Source: Apostichopus japonicus
Taxonomy: Eukaryota > Echinodermata > Holothuroidea > Aspidochirotida > Stichopodidae
Length of the DNA stretch: 64,000 bases
Direction: 5' to 3'
Assembly: GCF_037975245.1 (NCBI RefSeq)
Contig: NC_092576.1
Location: 35,926,611 to 35,990,610 of the forward strand
The notes under the pieces are model-generated. The model was not told the origin of the DNA. It ran no database searches and saw only the letters and a list, made by a program, of their open reading frames with translations. A program made the position numbers and the translations under genes. Positions 1-13,300 of this stretch are shown here, in pieces. Every line of letters starts with the position of its first letter. The first letter of the stretch is position 1.

Positions 1-1280
1 TCATAACAGAGCACCAAGGGATGAAACCAAGTATCAACTTGTCCATGATGCATATATACACTTTCAGATTAACATCCAGAACAGAGCACCAAGGGATGAA
101 ACCAAGTATCCACTTGTCCATGATGCATATACAGTCTCAGATTAAAATCCAGAACAGAGCACCAAGGGATGAAACCAAGCATCCACTTGTCTATGATGCA
201 TATACAGTTTCAGATTAACATCTGGAACAGAGCATTGTGGATGAAACCAAGTATCCATTTGTCCATGATGCTTGTACAGTTTCAGATTAACATCCAGAAC
301 AGAGCACCAAGGGATGAAACCAAGTATCCACTTGTCCATGATGCATATACAGTCTCGGATTAATATCTGGAACAGAGTACCAAGGGATGAAACCAAGCAT
401 CCACTTGTCCATGATGCGTATACAGTTTCAGATTAAAATCTATAACAGAGCACCAAAGGATGAAACCAAGTATCAACTTGTCCATGATGAATATACAGTT
501 TCAGATAAATATCAGGAACAGAGCACAAAGGGATGAAACCAAGTATCAACTTGTCCATGATGAATATATACAATTTCATATTAACATCCAGAACAGAGCA
601 CCAAGGGATGAAACCAAGTATCCACTTGTCCATGATGCATATACAGTTTCAGATTAACATTTGGAACAGAGCACCAAGGCATTAACCCAAGAATCCAATT
701 GTCCATGATGCATATACAGTTTCAGATTAACATTCAGAACAGAGCACCAAGGGCTTAAACCAAGTATCAACTTGTCCAAGATGCATATATACAGTTTCAG
801 ATTAAAATCCGGAACAGAGCACCAAGGCATGAACCCAAGTATCCACTTGTCCATGATGCATGTACAGTTTCAGATTAACATCTGGGACAGAGCACTGAGG
901 ATGAAACCAAGCATCCACTTGTCCATGATGCTTATACTTTTTTCAGATTAACATCCAGAACAGAGCACCGAGGATGAAACCAAGTATCCGCTTGTCCATG
1001 ATGCATATATACAATTTCAGATTAACATCCAGAACAGAGCACCAAGGGATGAAACCAAGTATCCACTTGTCCATGATGCATATACAGTTTCAGATTAACA
1101 TTTGGAACAGAGCACTGAGGATGAAACCAAGTATCCAGTTGTCCATGATGCATATACAGTTCAGATTAACATCGAAAACAGAGCACCAAGGAATGAAACC
1201 AAGTAATAACTTGTCCATGATGCATACAGTTTCAGATAAACATCCGGAACAGAGCACCAAGGGATGAAACCAAGCATCCG
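1..1280. repeat. 73-bp minisatellite, about 17 copies
   Basis: Tandem copies of a 73-bp unit; the core GAACAGAGCACCAAGGGATG recurs at 79 and 152 and then regularly to about 1,265. Units differ by scattered substitutions and small indels. The array starts before the window. Short open frames on both strands here are by-products of the repeat and are not genes. It lies on the 3' side of the last gene A exon seen, so it may be in a gene A intron. Confidence 0.95.
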
Positions 1281-1319
1281 TTTACTAGTCATCTTACATG
1301 AATACAATATAACTTTTAC

Positions 1320-4300
1320 CTTCTTCCCCTGGGTCATCCTCTTCCTCTTGCTTTATCCAACGATCAACACCAGTGACTCCTTCTATCCTTGATTCTTGCA
1401 TTGAATTATCCTGAGCAACAAACTCTTAAAAAATGAAAGAAAAGGAGAACACTAACCAAAACTTGAAAATACCTAGACATTATATTTAACAAAGTAGAGA
1501 CAATACACTATTATTAAACACAGCATGCTGTAGTGGTGTTTTTTGAAATTGTGTAGTTATGAAAAACATGAGCCTGGGGTAAACAAAATATTACAGAACT
1601 TTGCAAAAATTGCGGTATAGTCTCCAATTTGCGTATGCTACAGTGTGTTAGGATAATAGTTTTTGTCCCCGAGGTAGAACAGAAATCACGGATATTCCGC
1701 GAATTCACGGAAAAAAGCTCATGGCTGCAAACAGAATCTGCTAGAGAGCTACCTACTGACAATTTTGAAAATAAAAGGCAGCCCAGTGATGATTGTGGTA
1801 CTTCGAGTGATGAAGGCTGTATTTCTGTGACATGGTTTTAAGCAATCTACATTACAGGTCCCAGAAGGATAGTCACTGTACTTTAATATCCACCACTGGA
1901 GATTGGCATCACAGATATGAGACTAAGACATTCAGCACAACTAGAAATGAAGTGTGCTGTTGGTGATTAGTTTTTCATGAAGAGGTACCAGTAAGGCACG
2001 GCTGACCGTTAAAAGGAAGCATGTACGGTATACCAAAATCACAATCATGAAAATAATTATTTTAACAAATTCAGTAACCCTTCGCATGCTGGGCTGACGG
2101 TGTAAAACCGGTGCGTTTTGTAAATAATTAGTTAACAATATATTTAATAACAGGCTCTAAATAAAAGAAAATATTTTAATCTTGTTTTACTATCACTAAT
2201 TCCAAATATCAGTGTTTCTAAGGGGAGTGATTAACTCACTAACAGTTATCTCAAATAATTCTTCCCTTTTTTTTTTTGGTGATGAAAAGCTGCCACCCCC
2301 TTTCCCCCAACCACTGCACCAACACATATGCCCTTTGAAATAGTTTAAATGTCTCGGAATGCAGACAGATGATTGCGGCCTCTTCATAACTATGCTGTCA
2401 ATATAGTAAGCATTGCATAGTAAGGATATATGTGCACAGATAGAGCTCTATATAAGGACCTGTGACCAATTAACAAGATCACTAATTAAACATCTTAACC
2501 AGACCTTCCTCAGTTCCTTGTATTTCTGATCCTTCTCATATATATGTACATACATAATCCACACTACATAGACTACTGCATCATACTGGTTCATGATAAT
2601 TTGCCTAATTGTCCACATTCCTGAAAATAACCTTCTGAGGGGTAAGCCACCAAGTCCTGAAAATTCTAAGACTTCCTTAAAAGAAACCACAAAAAAAAAC
2701 TTATTCCAAGAACTTTGTGGCTCACAAATTTAAGGGAAATGATTTATCGTTGAGTTAATCTTCAATACTTTCCCAGTTTATACCATAAATGCTTTTACAG
2801 CTCCATTTAATCAAGCGTTTTTAGTTATAAACTGAAAGTAACATTTCGTGCTGCTAGGTAATTTTCTAGGTAATTTCCCTTTGACGGCCTAATCTGGTAA
2901 TGCAGGGTTGTGGTATCTCTCACTGCAATATACATCACTTGGTAAGTTTTATCTTCATTCTTCATAGATAACAACTAACCTGGATCCATTTGACTTCCTC
3001 TCTGAACAGAAACTACCTGTATAGAGTCACTGTCATCCTCTTCTACCTCTAAACCTCCAATACTGTGAAACAGAGAGCAGCAGAATGTTACTAAGCTTAA
3101 CAACCTTTGTAGAGCATTGCGGTCAAAGTGACTAAAGCAATGGACTTGTGATCTAAGGATGACAGGTTTGAGTCATGGCTGCATCATTGCGGTGTGTCCC
3201 TGGGCAAGACACTTTATCTCTATTGCCTCTCTTCACCCAGGTGTATAAATGGGGACTTGTGAGGTAACTTATGAATATAGTTGTGTGCACCCAATTTGTG
3301 GATGCACCCTATGGGAAGTCCTCCAGGTGACACGTTGATGTGGTGCACTGTGGTGCCCTTGTAGGGATTGTTTGAGTTGTACACACTTTGGTGTGTGGGT
3401 GTGACAAGTTACCAATGATCAGGGGATAAGTTGTAAAGTCGTATGAAGGAGCCTTAGCCTCACACAAGACTGTAAACATTCAACTTTTAACCTTGGTAGG
3501 AACTGTACAGAGGACATTAAAGGCCATTGCTTGTCAATTTCTTTTTTGTTTTCTTAAGACTTAAAATGGCTTTGATTCCTGTTTCTTCCCTCCAAGAAGT
3601 ACACACTCATGTCATGCAAGCCTAAAACATAGAATGTATCAAACGTTTACAATTTGAAATGTCTTGATATTTTGGGCAATTTCTGGAAGTATGGAGCAAT
3701 TGGGTCAAAACATGATAAAAGAATCACAAAATTGTAAGACTTGTGTTGATATCTCAAAATAACATAAAATATTCACAGTGGAACATTTCTTGTTCCATGT
3801 TATGGTCAACAGTTTACAAAAACTGATCATAAATGGAATCTTGTAGTCCTAGAAAGAAAAATAGTGCATGGAATATAAATACCTATAAAGCAAAAAACCC
3901 ATCCAGCTGCTATCATACTTCTATGGTAAGGACCACCAGTATTTTACTATGTAGTTGCCCTTCAAGGTTCAATACTGCTCAGGAATTGTGGTCAGTAATC
4001 ATTGTGTCCCATACAAACCAATCCACTGACCAGCAAGACACTGCATCCCATACTAACCAATGCACCACAGAAGTCAATTGTGTCCTTCATGAAGTAAACA
4101 AATCCAAACATCAATTGTGTCCCACACTAACCAATCCACTGACCTGTTATTGTGTCCTACAATGCAAATAACCAAGCATAGCCCTATCTTTGCATACAGT
4201 AATAACTGAAGCAATGTCAGGACACTGTGTCCTAAACTAATCAATGCACTACCTATCAATTGTGTCCCACACTAACCAATCCACTGACCTGTCATTGTGT

Positions 4301-7300
4301 CCAATACTACAATGCAACTAACCAAGCATAGCCCTATCTTTGCATACAGTAATAACTGAAGCACTGTCGGGACACTGTGTCCTATACTAATCAATGCACT
4401 ACCTATCAATTGTGTCCATTGTGTCCCGAGTAAAGGAGATGAAAAGGATCACCCTAACATTCTGATGCAATCCTTAGTTGTGTCTCATAATAGCAAATTC
4501 ACTGCCCAGTCATTGTGTCTAGTACTTCTGTGTACATACTGTACACTGTGTTTACCACCTTGTACATAGCAAGCTGGAGTCCTGTTGGACTGACAGTAAT
4601 TACCCCCTCCATGTCCAGCTTATGAGACAAATAATCCCCAACCCCCCCCCCCCCAGTGTTAGGCTCAGGCAACTTTCTTCTGTTACCCAAACCCGCTATC
4701 CTTTATCTTTCATTCCCCAGGCTATTCAAATTCATAATATTAATTGTAAACATTAGATTTTCTCTCTGTACAGCCTGCAGCTTTTTGCATGTTTTCTTTC
4801 TTTTTAGTTTAATTCTAATTCTATTATCTTTTTTATTGCCTTACAAGCACTGTAGTTTCCTTTAACGGATCAATCAAGTTCTTACTCTTATTCTTACTAG
4901 ACAATGCCCTGTCTAGTCTTTGTGTCCAGTAGTAATCATTGCACCACCCTGCCATTGTGTCCCATAGTAGCTATTGTCGATTGCGCCCTTCATGTAGAAA
5001 CTTGATTGTGTCCTTCATGTAGAAAGTAACTATTTCACTCCCTAGTTGTTTCCTAACACTAATCACAATCCACTGAACAGTCATTGCATCTATTACTACA
5101 GCGTCAGTACTAACTGATCTGCCCAGGGAGTTGTTTCCATAACAACTGCCTGATCTGCCTCACAATCTTTCCTTACTGTCCTCTCTTAGCATCACTTGCT
5201 AGACATTGCTCAGTCACTCTGTCTGACACTCACTAAATAAACTCCCAGTCACAACTCCACAAACAAGCCATTTTGTCCCATACTAATCAATTCTCTATTA
5301 AGTCACTGTGTCCCATCAGGGAGTTGTTATGTTCCATAACAACTCCCTGGTCCCATACAAACCAATTCACAATAAAGTAATTATATCCCATAGTAAACAA
5401 TTCACCTACAGGTCATTGTGTCCCATATTAATCAATCCACAATCAAGTCATTTTGTCCCATACTTACCAATTCTCTATCAAGTCACTGTGTCCCATATTA
5501 ACCAATCCTTTTTCAAGTCACTGTGTCCCATGCTAGCCAATGCACAATCATGTCATTGTGTCCCATACTAACCAATCCACAATGAAATCATTTTGTCCCA
5601 TACTAACCAATTCACACCTAAGTCATTGTGTCCCATGTTAAGCAATCCACAATCAAGTCATTTTGTCCCATACTAGTCAATTCACTATCAAGTCACTGTG
5701 TCCCATCAGGGAGTTGTTATGTTCCATAACAACTCCCTGGTCCCATACAAACCAATTCACAATAAAGTAATTATATCCCATAGTAAACAATTCACCTACA
5801 GGCCATTGTGTGCCATGTTAAGCAATCCACAATCAAGTCATTTTGTCCCATACTAGTCAATTCACTATCAAGTCACTGTGTCCCATCAGGGAGTTGTTAT
5901 GTTCCATAACAACTCCCTGGTCCCATACAAACCAATTCACAATAAAGTAATTATATCCCATAGTAAACAATTCACCTACAGGCCATTGTGTGCCATGTTA
6001 AGCAATCCACAATCAAGTCATTTTGTCCCATACTTACCAATTCTCTATCAAGTCACTGTGTCACATATTAACCAATCCTTTTTCAAGTCACTGTGTCCCA
6101 TACTAACCAATGCACAATCATGTCATTGTGTCCCATACTAACCAATGCTCAATGAAATCATTTTGTCCCATACTAACCAATTCACACTCAAGTTATTGTG
6201 TCCCATGTTAAGCAATCCACAATCAAGTCATTTTGTCCCAAACTAACTAATCCACATTCAAGTAATCATATGGGTGCAACCACAAACCGGCGCAAACAAC
6301 TATATTTACAAGTTACCGCGCAAGTCCCCATTTATACACCTGGGTGAAGAGAGGCGATGGAGATCAAGCCCCTTGCCCAAGGACACAATGCAATGATCTG
6401 GCCAGGGCTTGAACCTGTAATACTTACATCACAAGTCCACTGCCTTAACCACTTGACCACATACTAACCAATCCACAATCAAGTAATTACATCCCATAGT
6501 AACCAATCCTCAATGAAGTAATTTTGTCCCATACTTGCAAATTCACTCTCTAGTCATTGTGTCCCATATTAACCAATGTACAATCATGTCATTTTGTCCT
6601 ATACTAACTGATCCTCAATCAAGTAATTTTGTCCCATACTAACCAATCCACAATCAATTCACTGTGTCCCATACTTACCAATCCACAATCAAGTAATTAT
6701 ATCCCATAGTAAACAATTCACCTAAAAGTTACTGTGTCCCATACTAACCAATCCTCAATGAAATCAAGATCAAGAAAAAAATCAAGAAATCAAGAAATCA
6801 TATCCCATAGTTACTAATTCACAATCAAGTCATTTTGTCCCAAACTAACCAATTCACCTACAGGTCATTGTGTCCCATGTTAAGCAATCCACAATCAAGT
6901 CATTTTGTCCCATACTAACTGATCCAAACTCAAGTAATCATATCCAATAGTTTCTAATCCACAATCAAGTCATTTTGTCCCATACTAACCGATTCACCCT
7001 CATGTCATTGTGTCCCATACTGACGAATTCATTATCAAGTCATTGTGTACCATACTAACCAATTCACCCTCATGTCATTTTGTCCTATAGTAACCAATCC
7101 ACAATCAAGTCATTGTGTCCCATACTAAGTGATCCTCTATTAAGTCATTGTGTCCCATACCAACAAATCCACAATTAAGTCATTGTGTCACATACTCACC
7201 AATCCACAATCAGGACATTGTGTCCCATACCAACCAATCCACAATTTAGTCATTGTGTCCCATCCTACTGTGTATAATACTAACCAATGTACTGTACAGT

Positions 7301-10300
7301 CATTGTGTGCTGATAAATGTAATGAACCAGTGTCCTCCTCTGTCAGACTGGCCTTCATTGGCGCCTCTACACGTCTTGCTCCAGGATCAGATGGCACTGT
7401 GTTAAATCAAAAGAGAAGCATTGAATCAAAACAAGCAAAAGGAACACACTTCATATCTAGCTCCAAGAGGATGCAGATTTCCTCTCTGAACCCCCCCCCC
7501 CCCCACTGTCCCAACACTTGCAACCCTAAAATTACTTTAGTAACACCAGAAGAAACATGACCTTTGTTTTGTATTACAAAATGCATCCTACTCCCTCCAC
7601 CACCCCCTGGCAGGAAACATGGATGGCACACCATGTAATGAATTGGTCAGGTGAATTTTAATGTAGCTGCTCCCAACACCTGCACTGAGCAACTTCTCTG
7701 TTCACTTGTGAATGCAGACAACATTGAACTGGATTAAAATTCAAAAACAAACAAAATAAGGATGAAAAATATGAACTGATGAACCACCTTAATCACTTTC
7801 AATCCAACCCATTCCTGTCTTGCCTGCAAAGTTTCAGCTTACTAATACTGCATCAATCTGAATGCTACACATAATGAACAAGTTTAACATTTTGACACAA
7901 TTGGTTTAATCTAGTAAAGATTATGACAGCTACAGTACATGGCAGTTTTCTTATGATCAGCCCAGCTGAATTAGAACTATGGACTACCTGTATACCCATA
8001 CATAAACATATATGTTGATACTTAAATGGATCACTACCAGATACCACCCACCCTGCCGCTCCCCCCCCCCCACTGATTCATAGTTGGTTCACCTTTTGTT
8101 TCCCCCAATCCCCTACCCACCCCCAAATCAACCCCATAGGGCTTTGTATAACCTAAAAATTCTAGGTATATATGTATGTAATACATGCTACCTGTGCCAT
8201 TAAGGGGATGCTAAGGCTATTGGAGCTATTCCTACAGTAGGGTGTCCTCTTATATGGATGAGTTACCCATGATGGCCTTAATCAATGTCATTTTCTTTAT
8301 ATAACCTCCAGACTACTGTATACATATTTACACGAAGATGCACTTAAATGTAACTTCTTTCAAACAGAATCCACCCCCCCCCCCCTTAACACCCCTTTCC
8401 CCAATTGATGCAAGATGTGCACTTTCTGCAGATAACTTTTAACCTCCACTTATACATGGTTGCTTTACAATGTACCAATCTTCCCTACACACACCCCTTG
8501 CATCCTCTGCCTTGTATAACGGCCCATCAGTTTCTATTCATGTTACCCTTGCCATTAATGGGATAATTTCAGTGTCATCCTTAAAAAAAAAATAGGAAAA
8601 AAAAAAAAGGAAAAAGAAAAAATAAGGGAAACAAAAGAAAAAAACAAGAGCCCAAGGGCACTGTGGTTCCTTGCTTGGGGTATACAGTATGACAATACAC
8701 ATCATATTATCAAGCAAGATTGGGCTGAAATAGTCCAAGTAATTGTCCTACATGTTCCCATAAAGTAACCAACACTATAGCCAACACTTTTGTGATCACA
8801 AAATGTGATCGGATTTTTTATCAAAAGGCACTTTTGAGATCTAAATATGGCGTCGAAAATGTAAGAAATATAAGAGACCTACAAGCGTGTCAACAGATAT
8901 GATAACAATGGTGACCTCAGATGACATGACCTTGAAATTTCAAAATGTTCCACCACCCCATTCACAACTTGTCCCAAAATATCAACCATGTCACACCTTG
9001 GCATTGAGATTTAATTGCATTAAATGTCAAAAAATTAACTTTTGAACTTGTATGTAACTTCACACACAAAGGTCACCCGGAGGTCAACCAATTGACATTT
9101 TTGATCGGTGAGACCTAAATAGAGCATGACTGTAAAAATTCAAACATTTTTTCTTTGCGCATTTTCTCCCCCCATAATACTACTTTTTTAACATTAGCTG
9201 ACCTTTGGTGACCTTGGATCACATGACCGTTAAGTTTGAAAATATTCCCCTATACCATTTGCAACTTGTCCAAAAAAATCAACCTTGTCACACCTTCGCA
9301 CTGGGAGTTATTGCATTAAATGTGTGAAAATTAACTTTGACCTCAAATAACTTCGCACACGAAGGTCAAATGGGGGTCAACCCATTGACATTTATGATCA
9401 GAAGGTACCTTTGACATCTGAAAATAGCATCGAAACTGTAAAAAATCCACAAAACACGAAAAGGTCACCAGAGGTCAAATTGAGGTCAAGGGTCACCCAG
9501 ATGCGGGTCGACAATTGGACTTCATTGAAGCAACTCCCAACTCTAACGGACAATTTGTTCTCAAGTTATCGCAAAATACTAGTTTTTTATCATTAATTGA
9601 CCTTTGGTGACCTCGTATCACATAACCGTTAAGTTTGAAAATATCCCCCTATACCATTTGCAACTACTCCAAAAATATCAACCTTGTCACACCTTGGAAC
9701 TGGGAGTTATTGCATTAAATGTCTGAAAATTAACTTTGACCTCATATAACTTCGCACACGAAGGTCACACGGGGGTCAACCTATTGACATTTATGATCAG
9801 AAGTTACCTTTAACATCTGAAAATAGCATCGTAACTGTAAAAATCCACAAAACACTAAAAAGGTCACCAGAGGTCAAATTGAGGTCAAGGGTCACCCAGA
9901 TGCAGGTCGACAATTGGATTACATTGAAGCAACTCCCAACCCTAACGGACAATTCGTTCTCAAGTTATCGTAAAAAATACTAGTTTTTTATCATTAATTG
10001 ACCTTTGGTGACCTCGGATCACATGACCGTTAAGTTTGAAAATATTCCCCTATACCATTTGCAACTTGTCTCAAAATATCAACTGGGTAACACCTTGGCA
10101 CTGGGAGTTACTCCACTAAATGTCTGAAAATTAACTTTGACCTCATATAACTTAACATACAAAGGTCACCTTGGGTCAACTTATTGACATTTTTGATTGA
10201 TGAGACCTAAATTAGAGCATCAAACTATAAAAATTCAAACATTTTTTTCTTTGCCCATTTTCTACCCCCAAAATACTAGTTTTTTGACATTAATTGACCT

Positions 10301-13300
10301 TTGGTGACCTCGGATCACATGACCGGTAAGTTTGAAAATATTCCCCTATACCATTTGCAACTTGTCCAAAAATATCAACCATGTCACACCTTGGAACTGG
10401 GAGTTGTTGCATTAAATGTGTGAAAATTAACTTTGACCTCGTATAACTTCGCACACGAAGGTCACACGGGTGTCAACCAATTGACATTTTTGATCGGAAG
10501 GTACCTTTGATATCCAAATCTAGCATCAAAACCAAACATTTTCTTTTTTGCTCGTTTCCTCCCAAAATAAGCACATTTTTTCTAATGTGACCTTTGACCT
10601 TTTGACCTTGGTTTTAGATGTAGTTTAATCTCCTGATTCCAAAAAACAAAACGAAAAGTCTGTACAACCATCCTAACTCCGACCGAAAAACTTTGACCCC
10701 ATATAACTTCGCACATAAAGGTCACACGGGGTCAACCTATTGACATTTATGATCAGAAGGTACCTTTGACATCTGAAAATAGCATCGAAACTGTAAAAAT
10801 CCCAAAAACACGAAAAGGTCACCAGAGGTCAAATTGAGGTCAAAGGTCACCCAGATGCGGGTCGACAATTGGATTACATTGAGGCAACTCCCAACCCTAA
10901 CAGACATTTCGTTCTCAAGTTATCGCAAAAATACTAGTTTTTTATCATTAATTGACCTTTGGTGACCTCGGATCACATGACCGTTAAGTTTGAAAATGCT
11001 CCCCTAACCAGTTCACAACTTGTCCCAAAATATCAATCTTGTCGCACATTGGCACTGGGAGTTATTGCAGTTTTAATATTTTCGGTTTTTGGACCATAAC
11101 TGACCTTTGGTGACCTTTGTGGGCACCAAAAACAATAGGGCACACCTTCTCCATATGGCGGATCTATAGTCCAAGTTTGGCCTCAATCCAACATTCCCTT
11201 ATTGAGATAGAGCGTACCCAAGCAAGTGTCACAGACACACACACGCACATACACACATACATACATACATACATACATACATACATACATACACACACAC
11301 GCCAACCTGACTGCATAGGTTCCTTTTGCTAAAGCAAGGAACCAAAAAGGAAAAAGAGAAGAGTACCCATGGCCCCCCCCCCCCAAAAAAAAAAAAAACT
11401 CATTCACAATAAAACCACAAAATGCCTTCCACTGTATTTAGTCAGTCAAAAAACAAGGGGGTAGTTGGGGTAAAAAGAAACAACCCCTTTTTATAGAAGG
11501 GGAATATTTAGCCAAAGTTCCAATTTATTTTGGGTGATAGTCCTATATGTCTAGTTTATTATTATATAATTTCTGGGACTCTATGTCACTTCGCTGCCAA
11601 TCACCACTTCATCGAATCAAGCGAATGCTAAAATAGCAAAATTTGAAGTTTGTACCACATATCCGAAACTTTCTCCTGCATACCCAGCTTATATGATGTG
11701 GAGATTATTCCAGCAGTTACAGCATAGCAGTTAGTGATATTACACTCCCCCATGGTAGAATTACTCCAACTTCATTCACGCTTCATGAGGGGGCCTTGTT
11801 TTTTTTTTACCCCAAAAAAGTTATGCCAATGGGGTAAAAAAAAACAAGTACTTTCTGGCTCCAATGTAAGTTCCCTATTTTGCCCGAATGGATAAATTTT
11901 TCCATAATGTTGATTTTAGAGGTTAGGCAAATAGTTTTCATGTCTGTCATGTGTCAAAAATGTTAAATAATTGGGCAGAAGTAACTGAAATTGGCTCAAC
12001 TCTAATGTTTCTACTACATTACACCACATTTGTGTAGCATCATATACACACTGTACAGTATGAATATGGCTGAGCATGACATATGACACAAGCCATCCAT
12101 AATTACGAATTAAGACAATTTCACAATTTTTTCCTTTTTTATGTAAAGGTAGTAGCTCATACTTAGATGTAATTCTATGCAAAAATGATTTTAAGATACA
12201 TTCATGAAGAAAATAGCTGTTTTCTAGCATTGTTTTTTTTTACCCTGGCATTGTTTTTTTTTTACCCCGAATTAAGCACATTTTGGGGGTAAAAAAAATA
12301 AAACATTTTCCGCAAAAAACGCCACTTTCCATTTACAAAAGAGTTATTTTTGTTAGATTCTCTTTAAGAGAATCCCACTCCACACATTTGAACATTGGAA
12401 CCGAAACAATACCTCTTACTCATCAATTTTTAGAGCAAACTTTAGGTAAATTGTTTTTTTTTTACCCCACTTGACTATGTATATTATATATCAAATAACA
12501 GTACTGGTATGAAATAAAGCAAGTACCAACTCCCTACCCTTCCCTATTGTTATCTCAGTCTGCTACTAACCTGACCAAGATATATTCAATGATGTTGAAG
12601 ATTCTTCGGTTTGACAAGATGCGTTGCAGACTGCTTTCACCGCGACAAAGCTGGAAGTATCGAGCACAGTCTCTTGATTTAGAGTTTCTCCATGATAGAC
12701 GAAACTTCTGCGAGTAAAAAAATGATTTAAATTTGTTCTTTTCTACATTTATAATTATAACTTCATGTTGCTTTGACTTCCACAATGAGACAACTTACAA
12801 TAAAGCGTAACAGATATTAATTGGTGAAAGCTACAGGTGTAAACTATACAGTTTCTAAATTCTGGTGCAGCTTTAGCAGTTTTGATCAAATTTGGCCGGT
12901 TTTATGTCAGTATGAAGATAGTAGCATTGGTTTGCCATTTAATGATATATGCAGTACAGTACTTACTTACAGTACATTATATATCATCTGTTCTACATGA
13001 CAACAAGTGTGCAATTTTCCAACAATAAGTTTGCAATTTGTTTGTATATCACCACATGTGCTAGAGCCGAATTGCTTATTCTCTGTTGCATGTTTGTGTA
13101 CAGCCGTTAGTAGTGTCGTAATTCTAACCCCTGTGACATTTGTTGCTTGTGTGGTACCATAGCTAGGCTAGCTAAATTGTTCACTGTGTACAGTAGGCTA
13201 CATTACTTTTGAATAACACATATTGTGGTCAACACGTTTGCCTATGCACAGTATGTGCCAAATGAACGTTTCAAATAGTACACAAACAGGGACCGTATTG

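Noticed and set aside
1-7310. CRISPR array
   Set aside because: Repeats are contiguous tandem satellites without unique spacers, in animal DNA.
5308-7560. Repeated 87-aa frames in the satellite
   Set aside because: The frame follows the 35-bp unit and is present in many copies; satellite by-product. The frames at 21-1,267 are the same kind of artefact.
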